A stretch of 64,000 bases of DNA from Strigamia acuminata (lineage: Eukaryota; Arthropoda; Chilopoda; Geophilomorpha; Linotaeniidae): the NCBI GenBank assembly GCA_949358305.1, contig CASHSZ010000008.1, positions 1 to 64,000 on the forward strand. The letters are read 5' to 3'. The position numbers were made by a program, and so were the translations under genes. Below the pieces are notes generated by a model, which was not told the origin of the DNA, made no database searches, and was given only the letters and a program-made list of their open reading frames with translations. The number at the start of each line of letters is the position of its first letter. The first letter of the stretch is position 1. Of the stretch, positions 32,468-45,789 are shown one piece after another.

Positions 32468-32938
32468 GGGTTTTTGTGCGGTTTGCGCCGTGTTTATTAT
32501 TCGTACGAGATTTGGTATTTTCGCAGGGTTGTTGTCGCGCGAGATTCATCGAGGTAAAGCGAGTTCATCAACGACCTCGCCGATGAATGTTGCTAAAAAT
32601 CTGTGCAAGTGTTGTCAAATATTGCCGTGATTCGATGGAATTTTTGTCAGACATTGGGAAATTTTTTTTGACTTGTCCAACGCGCCAGTAAATCGAGCGT
32701 CCACACGCGCCCACATGCGTGAACAGTGCACTCGCCCTCCCGCCCCGTCGGCGTAGGCGCCGGCCGTCCCCCCTCTCTCTCTCTCTCTCTCTTCCGCCCG
32801 TCACCGAATTTTGTCAATATCTGATAAATTTCCACAGAATTGCAGCGACATTGTACGGGATATTTCTGCCCGATTTGACGGACTTATGTAAAACATTGCT
32901 GAAATTCCGTGGAAATTTATAAAATATTGACAAAGGTT
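32468..32938 (-). repeat. F-to-P spacer, 471-bp form
   Basis: Copy of 2583-3053. It has AAAAATCTG near 32600 where B0 has AAAAAACTG at 2715. Confidence 0.6.
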
Positions 32939-34021
32939 GGTGACCGACCCACGGCGCGTTGCGGCGCGGTCGGAGCACGCGACCCGATCCCCCCCTCCCC
33001 CCGTCCCCAAAAAACCACGCCTCGAGGAACCCCGAAGTTCGGTTTCCGACCGGGTCGCCTCTTGATCCGACCCGGGGCGCGTCACGGCGCGGTCGGAGGA
33101 CGGCCCTCGCCCCCAAAAACCACACTCCGGGTCACGTGGTCTCGCACCCGACTCTCTCAGTTTTCCCGTTACGGGATCATGACGGGCCGTTACGGGATCG
33201 TGACGGGACCGTCGGCGGCCCGTTAACGGCCCGTGCGGGCCGTTACGGGATCGTGACGGAACCGTCGGCGGCCCGTTAACGGCCCGTACGACCCCATGCG
33301 GGCCGTTGACGGGCCGTTAACGGGCCGTTAACGGGCCGTTAACGGGCCGTGACGGTGTAAATCGAAAAAATCAACAACCGACAACACGTACATGAAAACG
33401 CGTACAACATTCATAGACATTAATCTCGAATCCTGTTTTTGGTTTTACGCCGTTAACGGGTCGTTAACGGCCCGTTAACGGCCCGCATGAGGTCGTACGG
33501 GCCGTCGGCGAGCCGAAGTCCGGGAACGAAGGCCGTTACGGGATCGTGACGGTCCCGTCGGCGGCCCGTTAACGGCCCGTGCGGGCCGTTACGGGATCGT
33601 GACGGGACCGTCGGCGGCCCGTTAACGGCCCGTGCGGGTCGTTTTCGACCCGTTGCGGCCGTTTTCGACCCGTTGCGGCCCGTTTTCGACCCGTTACGGT
33701 CCTTGGCCGTAACGGGCCGAAAACGGGAAAACTGAAAAAGTCGAGTGCGAGACCACGTGACCCGGAGTGTGGTTTTTGGGGACGAGGGCCGTCCTCCGGC
33801 CGCGCCGCGGCGCGTCGTGGGTCGGGCGAGAAACGGCCCGGTCGGAAACCGAACCTCGGGGTTCCTCAAGGTGTGGTTTTTGGGACTGGGGGAGGGGAAA
33901 GAGACGTCCTCCGGCCGCGCCGCGACGCGCCGTGGGTCGGACAAGAGAGAGAAAGACAACCTGGTCGGGGGGAGGGAAGTGGGCCGTTCTCCGACCACGT
34001 TGCAACGCGTCGCGAGTCCAC
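32939..34021. repeat. P element with long compound arms (copy)
   Basis: Copy of 3054-4136; core at 33362-33451. Confidence 0.7.
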
Positions 34022-34893
34022 ATTACTACGTGTATCTCAACAACCGTTCAACTTAAAGACTCGTACTTTGTTTAAAAAAAAAAGCCAACAGCCAGTTTAA
34101 TTAAGGTGTCTACTTTGCCACGAGAAGAAGCGGTATGACACGATCGCACTCGCTCGTCGGATTCCGCGAAACTCATCAACCCGGGGATTGCGCGCGGCAG
34201 CGCATAAAAAAACTCTTGACCCGAAAATAACGTGGGGTTGTATGAAAACCTGGATTTGGTATTTCGTAAACACACGCGCCGACGCATGGGGAATGTGGGA
34301 GTCCCTCCCCTGTGTTCCGAACGAGTCAATTTCGTCCCGAAAATATCCCGAAATTGCCGATATATGCATTTCGAGCCAGAAATATTGATCTTTATTTAAA
34401 TGTTGATTGTTTAGCATTTTTTTTTACATTTCACCAATTTTCCTTATGTCCTGCCTTCCTCGCTCATTTAACACCAAAATGGCCTGCATTGAGGATTATT
34501 CCCATAATCCTTTTCGCACGTATGGAGCGCAAACAGTCGCAATAAATGAATTCAGCGGAATTCGACCTTGAGTTTGCGACGCCATCTTGAATACGAGTAA
34601 AGCACAGAATGGTGTCAATCATTCGAATTGATTAAAAATACAGACAAATCGATTAAAAACCAGCAAAAAACTAAATCGACAAAATCATTTAAAAATCAAC
34701 AGATATCCATTTTGTTTGTTTTTGAACAAATTAAGAACTTTGAAAACACACCACAATTTTAAAAAGTAAACACTGGGGTCAAATAGGCGCCGAGACTCGT
34801 TTAAACGGGTGTGTGATGTGTGTCGCGGAGGCGGTGTGCGCGTTCGTGCGCAATATCGCGTGTAATGCGCACGTCTGAGTGAGCACGAGAAAA

Positions 34894-35040
34894 ATGGTGC
34901 ACGCTGGCGGTTTACCGATGTGTCGAAGTCGGCGTACGAGCGCGACTCGCGTCGTACGTCTCAGAAAACATAAATACGGTGGTTTGGTGTTTATATCTAA
35001 CGCACCAAACATGAACCAACTAGCAAATATACAAAACTAA
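34894..35040 (+). CDS. Possible 48-residue open frame, second copy (weak)
   Basis: Identical to 5009-5155. Confidence 0.12.
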   Translation: MVHAGGLPMCRSRRTSATRVVRLRKHKYGGLVFISNAPNMNQLANIQN

Positions 35041-35228
35041 CAGTTATTTTAATAAAACAAGGTAACTTACATAGTTGAAACCAAAAAGGAATTTAAAGGT
35101 GACAAAAGACATTGCCGTCGCCATGTGCGCGCTCGCTTATGTCAAACTGGGAAAATTAATAAACGTCCCGGCAGCACGATAGGCTTTTTAAACGCACATT
35201 TCATTTTCACGTGAACAAAACATGACGT

Positions 35229-35540
35229 TTAGTACTGCTCCAACATCTCCCCAACAACACCGACCGTTCCCTTTCTGACCGACAGCACCCCGTTGAAATC
35301 CGGGCTGATTCCCGCCTTGGAGATGACCACCGAAGGCGAGAACCAAGACGCGGTCGTGGCAAAGGATATGCCCGAAACCCCGACCTTCTTTGTAGACAAG
35401 GAGTTGGACGCCGATGAGCGTTGGACGCGGGCACCGTCCACGCACGCCCGTGCACGCGCGATGTACTTTTTGCAATATCTGACAAAACTTGCCCGACGCT
35501 TAAGAAAGAACCGCGCATGAATCGAGCAAAATTCCCACAT
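35229..35540 (-). pseudogene. Possible exon fragment, minus frame, second copy
   Basis: Same frame as 5344-5655, unchanged. Confidence 0.22.
35233..35520 (+). pseudogene. Possible exon fragment, plus frame, second copy
   Basis: Same frame as 5348-5635, unchanged; first in-frame ATG at 35323. Confidence 0.25.
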
Positions 35541-35546
35541 AATTTG

Positions 35547-35610
35547 TATAAAAAGCGGTCCAACTCATAAATTGAAGCTCTCGTGCAGCGCAGTGAATTC
35601 AAACAATGGC
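35547..35610 (+). promoter_or_regulatory. Putative TATA promoter, second copy
   Basis: TATAAAAAG at 35547-35555, ATG at 35606. Confidence 0.35.
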
Positions 35611-35650
35611 GACAGAGAAATTAAAAACAAGTCTAATTTATTCGACATAG
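35606..35650 (+). CDS. 14-residue mini-ORF, second copy
   Basis: Identical to 5721-5765. Confidence 0.25.
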   Translation: MATEKLKTSLIYST

Positions 35651-35920
35651 GAACACTGGTGTACAATAGAAAATGCGTGTGTGGTGCAACAATTGAAATT
35701 GCACGCGCTCAAAACAATTAGCAAAATAAAATCATACAAAACATCGAGACTGACGAGAGAGACGAGAGTCCACGCGATATACTCGCGTGGGCGCGTGTTG
35801 AACGTGCGCACGACGCGCAAGAACCGCACAAACTGAGTCGAGGAACCACTAAAATTAAACACATGTCCGATGCAAAAACAATTATCAATAAATACATCAT
35901 TATCGTTGCTGTTTGCAAGG

Positions 35921-36471
35921 AAATTGCCAAAAGTCGGTGACTGGCGGCGGGGCGAGTCCCGGGCGGAGGGGCGAGCATTGGCGGCCGAGAGGGAGAGAGA
36001 GGACGGCCGGGGCTCCCGCCGACGGTCGTAGGGGCGAGCCTTGGCGGGTTGGACGTGCGCATCGTCCACGCACGTGGGCGCGTGATTTACTGGCGCGTTG
36101 GACGAGTTCTAAAAAAATTCTCCAAAATCTGACAAAACTGGCAACGATTTTTGATAAATTTCCACGGAATTTCAGCAATATTTTGCGAGACATTTCTGCC
36201 CGATTGGACGGGCTTCTGTAAAACAGTGTTCTTAAAATCTGTGGAAATCAATTAAATGTCGTTAAAAATCGTTGCAAGTTTTGTCAGATTTTGGAGAATT
36301 TTTTTAAAACTCGTCCAACGCGCCAGTAAATCGAGCTCCCACACGCGCCCACATGCACGTCCAATCCGCATGGGCACTGTCACATCGGACGTTTGTTGCG
36401 TGCAAAACTTGCACCGACTTTTGGCCATTTTTGGTTAAACTTCCGCACAATTTCTGCCCGATTGGACACTG
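35921..36471 (+). repeat. Diverged S1-like modules (copy)
   Basis: Copy of 6036-6586. Confidence 0.65.
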
Positions 36472-37472
36472 AGGTTCGGTTTCCGACCGGGTCGTTTCTT
36501 GTCCGACCCGCGGCGCGTCGCGGCGCGGCCGGAGGACGGCCCTCGTCCCCAAAAACCACACTCCGAGTCACGTGGTCTCGCACTCGACTCTTTCAGTTTT
36601 CCCGTTTTCGGGTCGCACGGCCAACAGGCCGTGACGGGCCGTAGCGGGTCGAAAACGGGCCGTTAACGGCCCGTTGACGGCCCGTTAACGGCCCGTTGAC
36701 GGCCCGTTAGCGGCCCGCATGAGGTCGCACGGGCCGTCGGCGAGCCGAAGTCCGGGAACGAAGGCCGTTACGGGACCGTGACGGGACCGTCGGCGGCCCG
36801 TTAACGGCCCGTGCGGGCCGTTACGGGATCGTGACGGGACCGTCGGCGGCCCGTTAACGGCCCGTACGACCCCATGCGGGCCGTTGACGGGCCGTTAACG
36901 GGCCGTTAACGGGCCGTTAACGGGCCGTGACGGTGTAAATCGAAAAAATCAACAACCGACAACACGTACATGAAAACGCGTACAACATTCATAGACATTA
37001 ATCTCGAATCCTGTTTTTGGTTTTACGCCGTTAACGGGCCGTTAACGGCCCGCATGAGGTCGTACGGGCCGTTACGGGGTCGTGACGGGACCGTCGGCGG
37101 CCCGTTAACGGCCCGTGCGGGCCGTTACGGGATAGTTACGGAACCGTCGGCGGCCCGTTAACGGCCCGTGCGAGCCGTTACGGGATCGTGACGGGACCGT
37201 CGGCGGCCCGTTAACGGCCCGTGCGAGCCGTTACGGGATTGTGACGGGACCGTCGGCGGCCCGTTAACGGCCCGTGCGGGCCGTTTTCGACCCGTTGCGG
37301 CCGTTTTCGACCCGTTGCGGCCCGTTTTCGACCCGTTACGGTCCTTGGCCGTAACGGGCCGAAAACGGGAAAACTGAAAAAGTCGAGTGCGAGACCACGT
37401 GACCCGGAGTGTGGTTTTTGGGGACGAGGGCCGTCCTCCGACCGCGCCGTGACGCGCCGCGGGTCGGTCACC
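36472..37472. repeat. P element with 108-bp arms (copy)
   Basis: Arms 36503-36610 and 37360-37467; core at 36940-37029. Copy of 6587-7587. Confidence 0.75.
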
Positions 37473-37765
37473 AACTTTTGTCAATTTTTGACAGATTTTC
37501 ACGGAATTTCAGCGACATTTTACGAGACGTTTCTGCCCGATGGGACGGACTTCTGTAAAACATTGCTTAAAATCCATGGAAATTTATCACATATTGACAA
37601 AATTCGGTGCAAGTTTTGTCAGAAATTAGGAAAAAACTTTTTTCAAAACTCGTCCAACGCGCCGGTAAATTGAGCGCCCACGTGCGTCGACAGTGGGCGC
37701 TTCAAAACCGCGTGGACACTGTCAGATCTCGGCACAGTTTGATGCGCCCAAATCTAGCAATACTT
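37473..37765 (+). repeat. Linker L2
   Basis: Copy of 7588-7880. Confidence 0.8.
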
Positions 37766-40700
37766 GCACCGACTTTTGGCAATTTGTGACAAATTTTCAC
37801 AGAATTTCGGCAACATTTTACGACACATTTCTGCCCGGTTGGACACATTTCCACAGGTTTTTTGTAAAACGTTGCTAAAATTCCGTTGAATTTCATCAAA
37901 AATTGTGTCAAAAGTCGGTGACGGGCGGAGGGGCGAGCTCCGGGCGCCCGAGAGAGAGAGAGAAAGAGAGAGAGAGGGGACGGCCGGGGCTCCCGCCAAC
38001 GGGCGGAGGGGCGAGCCTTGGCGGGTTGGGCGTGCACTATCTAGGCATGTGGGCGCTCGATTTACCGGCACGTTGGACAAGTTTTGAAAATTTTTTTTTC
38101 CTAATTTTTGACAAAATTAGCACCGAATTTTGCCAATATTTGATAAATTTCCACGGAATTTTATCAATGTTTTACAAAAAACCCCTGGAAATGTGTCCAA
38201 TCGAGCAGAAATGTCTCGTAAAATATCGCTGAAATTTGTCTAAAATTGACAAAAAATCGGTGCAAGTTTTGCTAGATATTTGCCCGGATCAAACTGTGCC
38301 CGAAACCGCCCGATCTGACAGTGTGCACGCGGGCTGGACGTGCCCACTGTCCCCGCATGTGCACTCGCCGGCGCGTTGGACGAGTTTAAGAAGATTTTAT
38401 CAATTTCTGACAAAACTTGCATCGATTTTTTGTCAATATTTGATAAATTTCCCCAGAATTTTAGCAATAAAACCTTTGAAAATGTATCCAAAAGAGCAGA
38501 AATGTCCTGTAAAATATTGCTGAAAATCTGTTGAAATTCATCAAATATTGACAAAAATCTGTGACGAGCGGAGGGGCGATCCTTTGGCGGCCGAAAGAGA
38601 GAGGGGGGACGGTCGGGGCTCCCGCCGACGGGCGGAGGGGCGAGCCTTGGCGGCCGAGAGAGAGAGAGAGAGAGGACGGCCGGGGCTCCCGCCGGCGCAC
38701 TGTCCACGCATGGGCGCGCTCGATTTACTGGCGCGTTGGACGAATTTTAAATTTTTTGTTTCCTATTTCTGACAAAATTTGCACCGACTTTTGGCAATTT
38801 GTGACAAATTTTCACAGAATTTCGGCAACATTTTACGACACATTTCTGCCCGGTTGGACACATTTCCACAGGTTTTTTGTAAAACGTTGCTAAAATTCCG
38901 TTGAATTTCATCAAAAATTGTGTCAAAAGTCGGTGACGGGCGGAGGGGCGAGCTCCGGGCGCCCGAGAGAGAGAGAGAAAGAGAGAGAGAGGGGACGGCC
39001 GGGGCTCCCGCCAACGGGCGGAGGGGCGAGCCTTGGCGGGTTGGGCGTGCACTATCTAGGCATGTGGGCGCTCGATTTACCGGCACGTTGGACAAGTTTT
39101 GAAAATTTTTTTTTCCTAATTTTTGACAAAATTAGCACCGAATTTTGCCAATATTTGATAAATTTCCACGGAATTTTATCAATGTTTTACAAAAAACCCC
39201 TGGAAATGTGTCCAATCGAGCAGAAATGTCTCGTAAAATATCGCTGAAATTTGTCTAAAATTGACAAAAAATCGGTGCAAGTTTTGCTAGATATTTGCCC
39301 GGATCAAACTGTGCCCGAAACCGCCCGATCTGACAGTGTGCACGCGGGCTGGACGTGCCCACTGTCCCCGCATGTGCACTCGCCGGCGCGTTGGACGAGT
39401 TTAAGAAGATTTTATCAATTTCTGACAAAACTTGCATCGATTTTTTGTCAATTTTTGATAAATTTCCCCAGAATTTTAGCAATAAAACCTTTGAAAATGT
39501 ATCCAAAAGAGCAGAAATGTCCTGTAAAATATTGCTGAAAATCTGTTGAAGTTCATCAAATATTGACAAAAATCTGTGACGAGCGGAGGGGCGATCCTTT
39601 GGCGGCCGAAAGAGAGAGGGGGGACGGTCGGGGCTCCCGCCGACGGGCGGAGGGGCGAGCCTTGGCGGCCGAGAGAGAGAGAGAGAGAGGACGGCCGGGG
39701 CTCCCGCCGGCGCACTGTCCACGCATGGGCGCGCTCGATTTACTGGCGCGTTGGACGAATTTTAAATTTTTTGTTTCCTATTTCTGACAAAATTTGCACC
39801 GACTTTTGGCAATTTGTGACAAATTTTCACAGAATTTCGGCAACATTTTACGACACATTTCTGCCCGGTTGGACACATTTCCACAGGTTTTTTGTAAAAC
39901 GTTGCTAAAATTCCGTTGAATTTCATCAAAAATTGTGTCAAAAGTCGGTGACGGGCGGAGGGGCGAGCTCCGGGCGCCCGAGAGAGAGAGAGAAAGAGAG
40001 AGAGAGGGGACGGCCGGGGCTCCCGCCAACGGGCGGAGGGGCGAGCCTTGGCGGGTTGGGCGTGCACTATCTAGGCATGTGGGCGCTCGATTTACCGGCA
40101 CGTTGGACAAGTTTTGAAAATTTTTTTTTCCTAATTTTTGACAAAATTAGCACCGAATTTTGCCAATATTTGATAAATTTCCACGGAATTTTATCAATGT
40201 TTTACAAAAAACCCCTGGAAATGTGTCCAATCGAGCAGAAATGTCTCGTAAAATATCGCTGAAATTTGTCTAAAATTGACAAAAAATCGGTGCAAGTTTT
40301 GCTAGATATTTGCCCGGATCAAACTGTGCCCGAAACCGCCCGATCTGACAGTGTGCACGCGGGCTGGACGTGCCCACTGTCCCCGCATGTGCACTCGCCG
40401 GCGCGTTGGACGAGTTTAAGAAGATTTTATCAATTTCTGACAAAACTTGCATCGATTTTTTGTCAATTTTTGATAAATTTCCCCAGAATTTTAGCAATAA
40501 AACCTTTGAAAATGTATCCAAAAGAGCAGAAATGTCCTGTAAAATATTGCTGAAAATCTGTTGAAGTTCATCAAATATTGACAAAAATCTGTGACGAGCG
40601 GAGGGGCGATCCTTTGGCGGCCGAAAGAGAGAGGGGGGACGGTCGGGGCTCCCGCCGACGGGCGGAGGGGCGAGCCTTGGCGGCCGAGAGAGAGAGAGAG

Positions 40701-40810
40701 AGAGGACGGCCGGGGCTCCCGCCGGCGCACTGTCCACGCATGGGCGCGCTCGATTTACTGGCGCGTTGGACGAATTTTAAATTTTTTGTTTCCTATTTCT
40801 GACAAAATTT
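37766..40810 (+). repeat. S1 satellite array, 3 units
   Basis: This occupies the place of the two-unit array 7881-9910 in the 29.9-kb duplication but has three units. The first carries TCAATATTTGATAAA and GAAATTCATC; the second and third carry TCAATTTTTGATAAA and GAAGTTCATC. Neither marker state occurs in 7881-9910, so the extra unit is not a simple duplicate of the existing pair. Confidence 0.9.
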
Positions 40811-41112
40811 GCACAGACTTTTGTCAATTTTTGACAAATTTTCACGGAATTTCAGCAATGGGACGGACTTATGTAAAACATCGCTTAAAATCTGGAAATC
40901 TGTCAAATCTTCTTTAAATTTATGCAAGATATTGGGAAATTTTGGTTTAACTCGTCCAACGGGCCGGTAAATCGAGCGCCCACACGCGCCCACATGCACG
41001 TCCAACCCGCATGGGCACTGTCACATCGGACGTTTGTTGCGTGCAAAACTTGCACCGACTTTTGGCCATTTTTGGTTAAACTTCCGCACAATTTCTGCCC
41101 GATTGGACACTG
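40811..41112 (+). repeat. Linker L1, class II
   Basis: Carries ACTTCCGCAC, as at 9911. Confidence 0.8.
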
Positions 41113-42148
41113 AGGTTCGGTTTCCGACCGGGTCGTTTCTTGTCCGACCCGCGGCGCGTCGCGGCGCGGCCGGAGGACGGCCCTCGTCCCCAAAAACCAC
41201 ACTCCGAGTCACGGGTCGCACGGCCAACAGGCCGTGACGGGCCGTAGCGGGTCGAAAACGGGCCGTTAACGGCCCGTTGACAGCCCGTTAGCGGCCCGCA
41301 TGAGGTCGCACGGGCCGTCGGCGAGCCGAAGTCCGGGAACGAAGGCCGTTACGGGACCGTGACGGGACCGTCGGCGGCCCGTTAACGGCCCGTGCGAGCC
41401 GTTACGGAATCGTGACGGGACCGTCGGCGGCCCGTTAACGGCCCGTGCGGGCCGTTACGGGATCGTGACGGGACCGTCGGCGGCCCGTTAACGGCCCGTG
41501 CGACCCCATGCGGGCCGTTGACGGGCCGTTAACGGGCCGTTAACGGGCCGTTAACGGGCCGTGACGGTGTAAATCGAAAAAATCAACAACCGACAACACG
41601 TACATGAAAACGCGTACAACATTCATAGACATTAATCTCGAATCCTGTTTTTGGTTTTACGCCGTTAACGGGCCGTTAACGGCCCGTTAACGGCCCGTTA
41701 ACGGCCCGCATGAGGTCGTACGGGCCGTTACGGGGTCGTGACGGGACCGTCGGCGGCCCGTTAACGGCCCGTGCGGGCCGTTACGGGATAGTTACGGAAC
41801 CGTCGGCGGCCCGTTAACGGCCCGTGCGAGCCGTTACGGGATCGTGACGGGACCGTCGGCGGCCCGTTAACGGCCCGTGCGAGCCGTTACGGGATTGTGA
41901 CGGGACCGTCGGCGGCCCGTTAACGGCCCGTGCGGGCCGTTTTCGACCCGTTGCGGCCGTTTTCGACCCGTTGCGGCCGTTTTCGACCCGTTGCGGCCCG
42001 TTTTCGACCCGTTACGGTCCTTGGCCGTAACGGGCCGAAAACGGGAAAACTGAAAAAGTCGAGTGCGAGACCACGTGACCCGGAGTGTGGTTTTTGGGGA
42101 CGAGGGCCGTCCTCCGACCGCGCCGTGACGCGCCGCGGGTCGGTCACC
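41113..42148. repeat. P element, one core
   Basis: Core at 41574-41663. It has a private change (GACAGCCCGTTAG near 41280, where others read GACGGCCCGTTAG) and four TTTTCGACCC repeats right of the 53-mers. Confidence 0.75.
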
Positions 42149-42441
42149 AACTTTTGTCAATTTTTGACAGATTTTCACGGAATTTCAGCGACATTTTACG
42201 AGACGTTTCTGCCCGATGGGACGGACTTCTGTAAAACATTGCTTAAAATCCATGGAAATTTATCACATATTGACAAAATTCGGTGCAAGTTTTGTCAGAA
42301 ATTAGGAAAAAACTTTTTTCAAAACTCGTCCAACGCGCCGGTAAATTGAGCGCCCACGTGCGTCGACAGTGGGCGCTTCAAAACCGCGTGGACACTGTCA
42401 GATCTCGGCACAGTTTGATGCGCCCAAATCTAGCAATACTT
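42149..42441 (+). repeat. Linker L2
   Basis: 293 bp. Confidence 0.8.
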
Positions 42442-45400
42442 GCACCGACTTTTGGCAATTTGTGACAAATTTTCACAGAATTTCGGCAACATTTTACGAC
42501 ACATTTCTGCCCGGTTGGACACATTTCCACAGGTTTTTTGTAAAACGTTGCTAAAATTCCGTTGAATTTCATCAAAAATTGTGTCAAAAGTCGGTGACGG
42601 GCGGAGGGGCGAGCTCCGGGCGCCCGAGAGAGAGAGAGAAAGAGAGAGAGAGGGGACGGCCGGGGCTCCCGCCAACGGGCGGAGGGGCGAGCCTTGGCGG
42701 GTTGGGCGTGCACTATCTAGGCATGTGGGCGCTCGATTTACCGGCACGTTGGACAAGTTTTGAAAATTTTTTTTTCCTAATTTTTGACAAAATTAGCACC
42801 GAATTTTGCCAATATTTGATAAATTTCCACGGAATTTTATCAATGTTTTACAAAAAACCCCTGGAAATGTGTCCAATCGAGCAGAAATGTCTCGTAAAAT
42901 ATCGCTGAAATTTGTCTAAAATTGACAAAAAATCGGTGCAAGTTTTGCTAGATATTTGCCCGGATCAAACTGTGCCCGAAACCGCCCGATCTGACAGTGT
43001 GCACGCGGGCTGGACGTGCCCACTGTCCCCGCATGTGCACTCGCCGGCGCGTTGGACGAGTTTAAGAAGATTTTATCAATTTCTGACAAAACTTGCATCG
43101 ATTTTTTGTCAATATTTGATAAATTTCCCCAGAATTTTAGCAATAAAACCTTTGAAAATGTATCCAAAAGAGCAGAAATGTCCTGTAAAATATTGCTGAA
43201 AATCTGTTGAAATTCATCAAATATTGACAAAAATCTGTGACGAGCGGAGGGGCGATCCTTTGGCGGCCGAAAGAGAGAGGGGGGACGGTCGGGGCTCCCG
43301 CCGACGGGCGGAGGGGCGAGCCTTGGCGGCCGAGAGAGAGAGAGAGAGAGGACGGCCGGGGCTCCCGCCGGCGCACTGTCCACGCATGGGCGCGCTCGAT
43401 TTACTGGCGCGTTGGACGAATTTTAAATTTTTTGTTTCCTATTTCTGACAAAATTTGCACCGACTTTTGGCAATTTGTGACAAATTTTCACAGAATTTCG
43501 GCAACATTTTACGACACATTTCTGCCCGGTTGGACACATTTCCACAGGTTTTTTGTAAAACGTTGCTAAAATTCCGTTGAATTTCATCAAAAATTGTGTC
43601 AAAAGTCGGTGACGGGCGGAGGGGCGAGCTCCGGGCGCCCGAGAGAGAGAGAGAAAGAGAGAGAGAGGGGACGGCCGGGGCTCCCGCCAACGGGCGGAGG
43701 GGCGAGCCTTGGCGGGTTGGGCGTGCACTATCTAGGCATGTGGGCGCTCGATTTACCGGCACGTTGGACAAGTTTTGAAAATTTTTTTTTCCTAATTTTT
43801 GACAAAATTAGCACCGAATTTTGCCAATATTTGATAAATTTCCACGGAATTTTATCAATGTTTTACAAAAAACCCCTGGAAATGTGTCCAATCGAGCAGA
43901 AATGTCTCGTAAAATATCGCTGAAATTTGTCTAAAATTGACAAAAAATCGGTGCAAGTTTTGCTAGATATTTGCCCGGATCAAACTGTGCCCGAAACCGC
44001 CCGATCTGACAGTGTGCACGCGGGCTGGACGTGCCCACTGTCCCCGCATGTGCACTCGCCGGCGCGTTGGACGAGTTTAAGAAGATTTTATCAATTTCTG
44101 ACAAAACTTGCATCGATTTTTTGTCAATATTTGATAAATTTCCCCAGAATTTTAGCAATAAAACCTTTGAAAATGTATCCAAAAGAGCAGAAATGTCCTG
44201 TAAAATATTGCTGAAAATCTGTTGAAATTCATCAAATATTGACAAAAATCTGTGACGAGCGGAGGGGCGATCCTTTGGCGGCCGAAAGAGAGAGGGGGGA
44301 CGGTCGGGGCTCCCGCCGACGGGCGGAGGGGCGAGCCTTGGCGGCCGAGAGAGAGAGAGAGAGAGGACGGCCGGGGCTCCCGCCGGCGCACTGTCCACGC
44401 ATGGGCGCGCTCGATTTACTGGCGCGTTGGACGAATTTTAAATTTTTTGTTTCCTATTTCTGACAAAATTTGCACCGACTTTTGGCAATTTGTGACAAAT
44501 TTTCACAGAATTTCGGCAACATTTTACGACACATTTCTGCCCGGTTGGACACATTTCCACAGGTTTTTTGTAAAACGTTGCTAAAATTCCGTTGAATTTC
44601 ATCAAAAATTGTGTCAAAAGTCGGTGACGGGCGGAGGGGCGAGCTCCGGGCGCCCGAGAGAGAGAGAGAAAGAGAGAGAGAGGGGACGGCCGGGGCTCCC
44701 GCCGACGGGCGGAGGGGCGAGCCTTGGCGGGTTGGGCGTGCACTATCTAGGCATGTGGGCGCTCGATTTACCGGCACGTTGGACAAGTTTTGAAAATTTT
44801 TTTTTTCCTAATTTTTGACAAAATTAGCACCGAATTTTGCCAATATTTGATAAATTTCCACGGAATTTTATCAATGTTTTACAAAAAACCCCTGGAAATG
44901 TGTCCAATCGAGCAGAAATGTCTCGTAAAATATCGCTGAAATTTGTCTAAAATTGACAAAAAATCGGTGCAAGTTTTGCTAGATATTTGCCCGGATCAAA
45001 CTGTGCCCGAAACCGCCCGATCTGACAGTGTGCACGCGGGCTGGACGTGCCCACTGTCCCCGCATGTGCACTCGCCGGCGCGTTGGACGAGTTTAAGAAG
45101 ATTTTATCAATTTCTGACAAAACTTGCATCGATTTTTTGTCAATATTTGATAAATTTCCCCAGAATTTTAGCAATAAAACCTTTGAAAATGTATCCAAAA
45201 GAGCAGAAATGTCCTGTAAAATATTGCTGAAAATCTGTTGAAGTTCATCAAATATTGACAAAAATCTGTGACGAGCGGAGGGGCGATCCTTTGGCGGCCG
45301 AAAGAGAGAGGGGGGACGGTCGGGGCTCCCGCCGACGGGCGGAGGGGCGAGCCTTGGCGGCCGAGAGAGAGAGAGAGAGAGGACGGCCGGGGCTCCCGCC

Positions 45401-45487
45401 GGCGCACTGTCCACGCATGGGCGCGCTCGATTTACTGGCGCGTTGGACGAATTTTAAATTTTTTGTTTCCTATTTCTGACAAAATTT
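42442..45487 (+). repeat. S1 satellite array, 3 units
   Basis: The third unit has 10 instead of 9 T near 44803-44812, CCGACGGGCGG instead of CCAACGGGCGG near 44702, and GAAGTTCATC. The first two of these also mark the single units at 53241 and 61955, linking those arrays by descent. Confidence 0.9.
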
Positions 45488-45789
45488 GCACAGACTTTTG
45501 TCAATTTTTGACAAATTTTCACGGAATTTCAGCAATGGGACGGACTTATGTAAAACATCGCTTAAAATCTGGAAATCTGTCAAATCTTCTTTAAATTTAT
45601 GCAAGATATTGGGAAATTTTGGTTTAACTCGTCCAACGGGCCGGTAAATCGAGCGCCCACACGCGCCCACATGCACGTCCAACCCGCATGGGCACTGTCA
45701 CATCGGACGTTTGTTGCGTGCAAAACTTGCACCGACTTTTGGCCATTTTTGGTTAAACTTCCGCACAATTTCTGCCCGATTGGACACTG
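45488..45789 (+). repeat. Linker L1, class II
   Basis: Carries ACTTCCGCAC. The matching position in the neighbouring 8.7-kb copy (54253) is class I, so the two blocks begin with different linker types. Confidence 0.8.

Larger units (their letters stand above)
34022..35920. other. U insert, second copy
   Basis: Copy of 4137-6035. I saw no differences, down to the 10-A run and the short open frames. The duplication is therefore recent, and sequence identity here says nothing about selection. Confidence 0.6.
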
